Translations under genes and position numbers: made by a program
NCBI GenBank assembly: GCA_965371445.1
Contig: CBDUYN010000137.1
Location: forward strand, 1 to 27,727
Source: DASWIG01 sp965371445
Lineage (GTDB): Bacteria > Acidobacteriota > Thermoanaerobaculia > Multivoradales > J023
Length of the DNA: 27,727 bases
Direction of reading: 5' to 3'
The notes under the pieces: generated by a model
The model's input: only the letters and a program-made list of their open reading frames with translations
What the model was told of the DNA's origin: nothing
Databases searched by the model: none
In this document: positions 23,075 to 27,727 of the stretch, piece by piece
Layout: every line of letters begins with the position of its first letter
How positions within the stretch are numbered: position 1 is the first letter of the stretch

Positions 23075-26000
23075 ATGCGCAAAGCGATCGTGTTTACCGC
23101 TGTGGGCCTTCTGGTCATTTCGGCCGCCGTGTTCGGCCAGGCCCAGCGCGGTACCGTCACCGTAACCGTCATGGACGCCGACGGCGGCGTCCTTCCAGGC
23201 GCCACCGTCGAGGCGACGTCCGACCAGACCCTGACCCGCCGTACGGCGATTTCCGACGCCCGGGGCAGAGCGACGCTGGTCGCCCTCGACCCCGCCACCA
23301 ACTACGTCGTGACGGTGACCCTCGACGGCTTCTCCGGCGCCCGTTACGAGAGCGTCACGGTGCAAGCCGGCCAGGACACCGCGCTTGACGTCACGCTGCA
23401 GCTGGCCGAGATCACCGAGGAGCTGATCGTCACCGCCGAGGCGCCGCTGGTGGACGTCTCGAAGACCCAGGCCGGCCAGAACATCACGCTCCAGCTGACC
23501 GAGTCGTTGCCGACGGCGCGCTCCTACCAGTCCTACCTGCAGCTCGTTCCGGGCGTTCAGGACAGCCTGGGCGATACCGACAACCCGGCGTCGCGTTCCG
23601 GCATCAACTACCGTGACCGTGACGACGCCGAAGTCGGTGACGTCGGGTTCTCGACCGACAACCTGTACTACTTCGACGGCATCAACGTGACGGACCGCAT
23701 GCTCGGCATGAACGGAGCCGATCTCAACACGGAGATCATCCAGGAGCAGAGTGTGCTGACCGGCGCGATCCCGGCGGAGTTCGTCGGCGCGCCCGGCCTG
23801 ATCTCCAACGTCGTCACCAAGAGCGGCGGTGACCAGTTCTCCGGATCGGTCAACTACTATCTGCAGAGCGACAGCTTCGTGGAAAGCAACAAGCACTTCG
23901 CGGACGAGTCGTTCTCGACGTTTGACGCCGCCGCCACCCTCGGCGGACCAATCGTCCGCGACAAGGCCTGGTTTTTTGCCAGCTTCCGGACGGTCGAGGA
24001 GGAGCGGGACGTCGCCGACGAGGACGGCCTGTTCCTCCGGACCGCCAAGCGTACGGCCGACTACGGCTTTGCCAAGCTCACCTGGGCGATCACCGGCAGC
24101 GATCTGTTCTCCGGCACCTACCTGACGGATCCTACCGATCAGGACGGCAGGTTCGAGGGAGATATTCCGAATCCCGCGGACTCGGTTCGGGATCGGGGTG
24201 GAGAGCGCTACAGCGTCGGATACAACCGCGTCTGGGGCTCCGCCACCCTTGAGCTGGCGGTGACCGACCACGATGGCGACCGCAACCAGTTCCCGAAGAA
24301 TCAGGCGAACCTCAACCAGGTCTCGTTCGCCCCCGGCGTGGTCCCCACGTCTGCGGAAGAGACGCTGGGTGGATCCGGCGTCAACATCGTCGAAAACCGT
24401 GCTACCGAATCGTGGCGCACTTCGCTCGAATATCTCTTCGGCAGCAGCTGGGGCGACCACAGCCTGAAGCTCGGCGTGGTGAGCACCGACAGCACCCTGC
24501 TCGAGGACGAGAGAACGTCCGGCGACCCGCCGGCGACCTTCATCTCTATCTCGAGCGGCTCGCCGGTTGTGCTCTGCGCCATCTTAGGGAGTTGCGGCAT
24601 CCCGGGAGAGCAGTCCTGGTCGCGTGTCGACTTCGGCGCCTCGACCGACGAGACGCAGGGTTTCCGCGAGAATCTCTCGGCGTCGCAGACGTCGACGCTG
24701 CTCGGTCTCTGGGATGACAACGGCAACGGGTTCCTGGACGATATCGAGATCCGGAACAACATGAGCTTCGCCAGCACCGCCGGCAATCCACACGGCCTGA
24801 TCAACTACACCCGCGATCTGCAGGTGCAGTCCGGTCTCAACCAAAAGGGGTCGGAGTCGCTGCACTACTACATCCAGGATGCCTGGCAGTGGAACAAGTG
24901 GAGCATCAACGCGGGACTGCGGGCCGAGGACACGACGTTCATCGCCTCGACCGGCGAGGATATCGGCACCTTCGACACGGAGATCGCTCCGCGCCTGAGC
25001 ATCGCCTACGACCTCAAGGGCGACGGACGCAGCAGCATCGGCCTGTTCTACGGTGAGTACTACGACGCCTTCCGCGACACAGCGATCGATTTCGCCGGCA
25101 CCCTCACCGGTCGCGAGATCGAGGAGCAGGTGTTCGTCGACGCTCTCGGCGAGTGGGTCAACTTCCGCTTCCGAGGCGGCGCGACGAATGTTGACGGCGC
25201 CTTCGCACCGCAGATCGCGACCCCGGTGACCCAGGAGATCCAGCTTCAGTACAAGCAGGACCTCGGCCGCAACATGATGTTCGAGGTCAACCTCATCGAC
25301 CGTGAGACGTCGGACATCGGCGAGGATTACGGCTCGATCTACTTCAACGCGACGCAGTACGCGGGCAATGCCGACATCAACGACCCGGGCTCGTTTTTCC
25401 TGGGGCCGGAGTACTTCGGATTCGCCAACTTCGCCGAGATCCCCACGAACTTCAACTTCCTCCTCGGCAGTTTGCCTCCGGAAGCCCTCCGCGACTGGCA
25501 GGGCTTGGAGCTGGTCTTCCGCAAGCGCTACAGCGACAATTGGCAGCTCATCGCCTCGTACAACTACGCCGACGCCGACGGCAACTCCAACTCCGACGGC
25601 GCATTCGACGGCGCTGGCGACGTGATGTTCCTCGACCCGCGGGCGCCCAATCGCACCGGCGTGCAGCCCGGCCTGGTGGAGAACCTGTTCAAGGTCCACG
25701 GTTCCTACAACTGGGACAATGGATTCCAGGTCGGCGGCAGCTACCGGTGGAACTCCGGCATCATCCTCAACCGCAACCAGGGCATCTCCTTCGGGCGCAG
25801 CCTTCCGGATCGGACCGAGACGCCCTTCGCGTCCAACGGTTGGCCCGGCGGCGGCTTCGATGACAATTGGATCGCCCCCGACGCCATCGGTTTCATCGAC
25901 GGCAGCTCCTATGGCGTGCTCGATATCCGCGGGTCGTACGTCTGGGGGATCGGCGATCGCATCGACGTGGACTTCTTCCTCGACGTCTTCAACGTTCTCG

Positions 26001-26122
26001 ACGACCAGCAGCTCATCCGGGTCCAGGACCTGGTGAGTGGCGGCGATGGCTTCGACTTCCTCGAAGGGAGGGACTTCGTCGAGCCGCGGCGCTACTTCGT
26101 GGGCGCACGACTACGCTTCTAG
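23075..26122 (+). CDS. Oar-like TonB-dependent outer-membrane receptor
   Basis: ATG 23075 (1,015 residues) is chosen over GTG 22991 because GAGGAG lies about nine bases upstream and a signal peptide follows (MRKAIVFTAVGLLVISAAVF, cleavage after GQAQ). The mature N-terminus is a carboxypeptidase-regulatory-like Ig domain (RGTVTVTVMDADGGVLPGAT to VTVTLDGFSGARYESVTVQA). A TonB plug (EELIVTAEAPLVDVSKTQAG, LPTARSYQSYLQLVPGVQ) and a long beta-barrel of alternating aromatic strands follow. The chain ends RRYFVGARLRF with the C-terminal Phe expected for BAM insertion. This architecture is that of Oar/SusC-type receptors, which move large substrates with energy from TonB-ExbBD; in Myxococcus, Oar is needed for secretion of a protease. 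Substrate here is unknown. A sigma-54 promoter precedes it and a terminator follows. Confidence 0.9.
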   Translation: MRKAIVFTAVGLLVISAAVFGQAQRGTVTVTVMDADGGVLPGATVEATSDQTLTRRTAISDARGRATLVALDPATNYVVTVTLDGFSGARYESVTVQAGQDTALDVTLQLAEITEELIVTAEAPLVDVSKTQAGQNITLQLTESLPTARSYQSYLQLVPGVQDSLGDTDNPASRSGINYRDRDDAEVGDVGFSTDNLYYFDGINVTDRMLGMNGADLNTEIIQEQSVLTGAIPAEFVGAPGLISNVVTKSGGDQFSGSVNYYLQSDSFVESNKHFADESFSTFDAAATLGGPIVRDKAWFFASFRTVEEERDVADEDGLFLRTAKRTADYGFAKLTWAITGSDLFSGTYLTDPTDQDGRFEGDIPNPADSVRDRGGERYSVGYNRVWGSATLELAVTDHDGDRNQFPKNQANLNQVSFAPGVVPTSAEETLGGSGVNIVENRATESWRTSLEYLFGSSWGDHSLKLGVVSTDSTLLEDERTSGDPPATFISISSGSPVVLCAILGSCGIPGEQSWSRVDFGASTDETQGFRENLSASQTSTLLGLWDDNGNGFLDDIEIRNNMSFASTAGNPHGLINYTRDLQVQSGLNQKGSESLHYYIQDAWQWNKWSINAGLRAEDTTFIASTGEDIGTFDTEIAPRLSIAYDLKGDGRSSIGLFYGEYYDAFRDTAIDFAGTLTGREIEEQVFVDALGEWVNFRFRGGATNVDGAFAPQIATPVTQEIQLQYKQDLGRNMMFEVNLIDRETSDIGEDYGSIYFNATQYAGNADINDPGSFFLGPEYFGFANFAEIPTNFNFLLGSLPPEALRDWQGLELVFRKRYSDNWQLIASYNYADADGNSNSDGAFDGAGDVMFLDPRAPNRTGVQPGLVENLFKVHGSYNWDNGFQVGGSYRWNSGIILNRNQGISFGRSLPDRTETPFASNGWPGGGFDDNWIAPDAIGFIDGSSYGVLDIRGSYVWGIGDRIDVDFFLDVFNVLDDQQLIRVQDLVSGGDGFDFLEGRDFVEPRRYFVGARLRF

Positions 26123-26170
26123 CGGTCATGGCGTAGCCTGAATTCGGCCTCCGGCGAGGTCGAAGCGAAA

Positions 26171-26200
26171 GAGCCCTCCCGCGCGGAGGGCTCTTTTTTT
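26171..26200 (+). terminator. Intrinsic terminator after the TonB-dependent receptor
   Basis: GAGCCCTCC pairs perfectly with GGAGGGCTC (9-bp stem, 5-base loop), followed by seven Ts. It lies 48 bases past the receptor stop and just before the convergent stop of the VWFA-related gene at 26211. The minus-strand side has only three Ts, so it acts mainly on the plus strand. Confidence 0.9.
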
Positions 26201-26210
26201 GTCGGCTCCC

Positions 26211-27727
26211 TCAGAACCGGGAGAGCTCCGAGACGTCGAGGCGCACGGCGGAGTACACGTCTTTGAAGTTGTCGCGGACCCCGATGGCGACTTGCCGATC
26301 GCCCCGCCGCAGGACGAGCGGTAGGGGGTAGTGGGCCGAGTCGGCTCTCGCCTCTTCCATCTTGTCGTCGGGAATGTCGAGTAGGAAGGGGATCTTCTGC
26401 ACCTGGCCGGGGTTGCCGTCCGCGCCCCGGGTGCTGACGTAGATGGTGAGCGAGGCGGCCTGGACACCTCCCTTGGGGAGGAACTCGATCTCCCGGATCG
26501 GGATCTCGATGTTGATCGGCAGGACCGCGTTGCCGTCGTCGCGCGGGGTCGCGAAGCCGGGAGTGGCGCGGATCGCGAGCGGGTTGTCGACCGTCTGGTA
26601 CATCAAGGCGGCGACGGTGGCGCTGGCCTCGCGCTCGTCGGGCTTGGGCAGGTTGACCTTCTCGCGGTGGCTGACCCGATAGCCTTTTCCCTTCACCTTG
26701 ACCTTCAGGTCGTGATCCGAGCCCAGATCCCAGTCGGCGGGGGGCGTGAAGCCGAGGGAGTAGTAAGTCCTGAGACCGCCGACCAGGTTCACGAGCTGTT
26801 CCGCCAGGTTTCCGGACGAGAGCAGCAGACGGCCACCGGTCGCCTTCGAGGCGTACTCCAGCGGCTCCCGGTAGTTCTCGTCGATCAACGACACCGCCTC
26901 CGAGGTGGCTCCCTGCTCGGTGAGGACCGATCGGATCTCCGCGCCGTGACTGCCGTCCGCGTCGATGGAGTACAGAGTCACCCCCGCACGGTTGGCGGCG
27001 GTGGCCAGCTGCCGCATGGGCTGGGTGAGATCGTAACGGCCCACCGCCCGGCTGTAGTCCGTGTTGAAGTCTTGGTGCGGGAGCCCGCGCTCGGGGCCGG
27101 AGAAACGGTTGCGGAGCTCGACGTACATCCCTTCGCCGGGGCGAGTCGGGATGCCTTCCCCCAGGTAGATCAGGAGCTTGCGCCCGGGCACTCCGGCCAG
27201 CGTCGACACCACGGTTTCGATCTGGCGCAGCGACCTCAGGCCACGAGCATACTCCTCGGCCGCGTAGCTCTGAATCCGGGCGATCAGCTGTTGCTCGTCG
27301 GCCAGGGACGCCCGGGCCTGAAGGCCACCGCTGATGCCACGGGCGAGCTCGTTGAAGACCTGACGGCGCTGGATTTCGTTGACGTCGGTCTGGGTCGAAA
27401 CCCGGGTCACGTCGTCGAGGATCCGGTGGACGGCCTGACGATCGAAAAGAAAATCGGAATAGAAGACGAGGCTCCCTTCCACGCCGACCACCGAGACCAG
27501 ATCTTCCTTGCCGAGGCTGTCGACCGCCTGCCGGAGGGCGGCGAAGGCCCGCTTGCGGTTGTTGGCTCGCAGACGCGTGTGGTCGACGAGGATCACCACG
27601 TAGGAGCGTCGGGGATCAGCCTCGACCTCCTCCACCGAGCGGAAGGACGGATCCCGACCTTCGGGCACCGGAACGCCGGCCGCCGGGACGCCGGCCGCCG
27701 GGACGCCGGCCGCCGGGACGCCGGCCG
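26211..27727 (-). CDS. VWFA-related (acidobacterial type) protein, 5' partial
   Basis: The frame stays open to the right edge, so the start is outside the window; the GTG at 27668 is internal. The visible part opens with AGVPA tandem repeats, then a von Willebrand factor A-like fold (RRSYVVILVDHTRLRANNRK, LGKEDLVSVVGVEGSLVFYS), with DHT in place of the DxSxS of classical MIDAS sites. A region with GRKLLIYLGEGIPTRPGEGM, ANRAGVTLYSIDADGSHG and GGLRTYYSLGFTPPADWDLG follows, the 'TYYsLGF.P' signature of the acidobacterial VWFA-related family (TIGR03436). The C-terminal ~150 residues are beta-rich. Family members are exported and of unknown function. It converges on the TonB receptor gene. Confidence 0.85.
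   Translation of the reverse strand, partial: AGVPAAGVPAAGVPAAGVPVPEGRDPSFRSVEEVEADPRRSYVVILVDHTRLRANNRKRAFAALRQAVDSLGKEDLVSVVGVEGSLVFYSDFLFDRQAVHRILDDVTRVSTQTDVNEIQRRQVFNELARGISGGLQARASLADEQQLIARIQSYAAEEYARGLRSLRQIETVVSTLAGVPGRKLLIYLGEGIPTRPGEGMYVELRNRFSGPERGLPHQDFNTDYSRAVGRYDLTQPMRQLATAANRAGVTLYSIDADGSHGAEIRSVLTEQGATSEAVSLIDENYREPLEYASKATGGRLLLSSGNLAEQLVNLVGGLRTYYSLGFTPPADWDLGSDHDLKVKVKGKGYRVSHREKVNLPKPDEREASATVAALMYQTVDNPLAIRATPGFATPRDDGNAVLPINIEIPIREIEFLPKGGVQAASLTIYVSTRGADGNPGQVQKIPFLLDIPDDKMEEARADSAHYPLPLVLRRGDRQVAIGVRDNFKDVYSAVRLDVSELSRF
27673..27727. repeat. 15-bp tandem repeat at the right edge
   Basis: ACGCCGGCCGCCGGG is repeated without error about 3.7 times and runs off the window. 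It is in frame in the VWFA-related gene and encodes repeated Ala-Gly-Val-Pro-Ala, a flexible linker that may vary in length between strains. Confidence 0.9.

Overview
The window is a high-GC bacterial chromosome segment, most probably from an Acidobacteriota member (Thermoanaerobaculia- or Holophagae-like). This is inferred from three things: a protein of the acidobacterial 'VWFA-related' type at the right edge, an Oar-like TonB-dependent receptor with an N-terminal carboxypeptidase-regulatory-like domain, and a CRTAC1/ASPIC-UnbV lipoprotein followed by a TPR lipoprotein. No rRNA, tRNA, CRISPR array or intact insertion sequence is visible.

Left part, 1-5930: a defence and toxin-antitoxin zone with much debris. 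It starts inside a STAND NTPase/TPR protein whose reading frame carries a REP-like double hairpin. Then come a dismembered fragment of an unrecognised gene family, a DUF2283 protein overlapped by the tail of a lost DUF4258-type partner, a 22-codon creatininase-like start, and an intact two-gene ATPase + HNH nuclease operon that looks like a Septu (PtuA-PtuB) phage-defence system. Beyond it lie a second fragment of the dismembered family and a Phd/YefM-type antitoxin whose ParE-like toxin is cut off after 25 codons.

Middle, 6004-10920 (minus strand): two consecutive RND efflux permease genes. The downstream one is complete apart from one frameshift near 7.6 kb. The upstream one has lost its 5' half, which is replaced by a third fragment of the dismembered family, and carries about three more frameshifts, two at or beside G runs.

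10980-16792 (minus strand): a very large secreted zinc metalloprotease with Cys-rich repeats and jelly-roll-like C-terminal domains. It has a near-consensus sigma-54 promoter and, upstream, two perfect palindromes 33 bp apart that look like sites for an NtrC-family activator. Behind it is a peptidase E gene. From 16.9 to 19.4 kb (plus strand) lies a multi-GAF sensor histidine kinase broken into several frames.

Right part, 19548-27727: the CRTAC1/UnbV lipoprotein and TPR lipoprotein overlap by 4 bases. Next is the TonB-dependent receptor with its own sigma-54 promoter and a strong terminator, and then a convergent VWFA-related protein running off the window. The best biological thread is a possible sigma-54 regulon joining a giant secreted protease to an outer-membrane receptor. 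The best genomic thread is the set of fragment junctions scattered through the defence and efflux genes. Frameshifts were located by eye from where family-like sequence changes frame; some may be sequencing errors.
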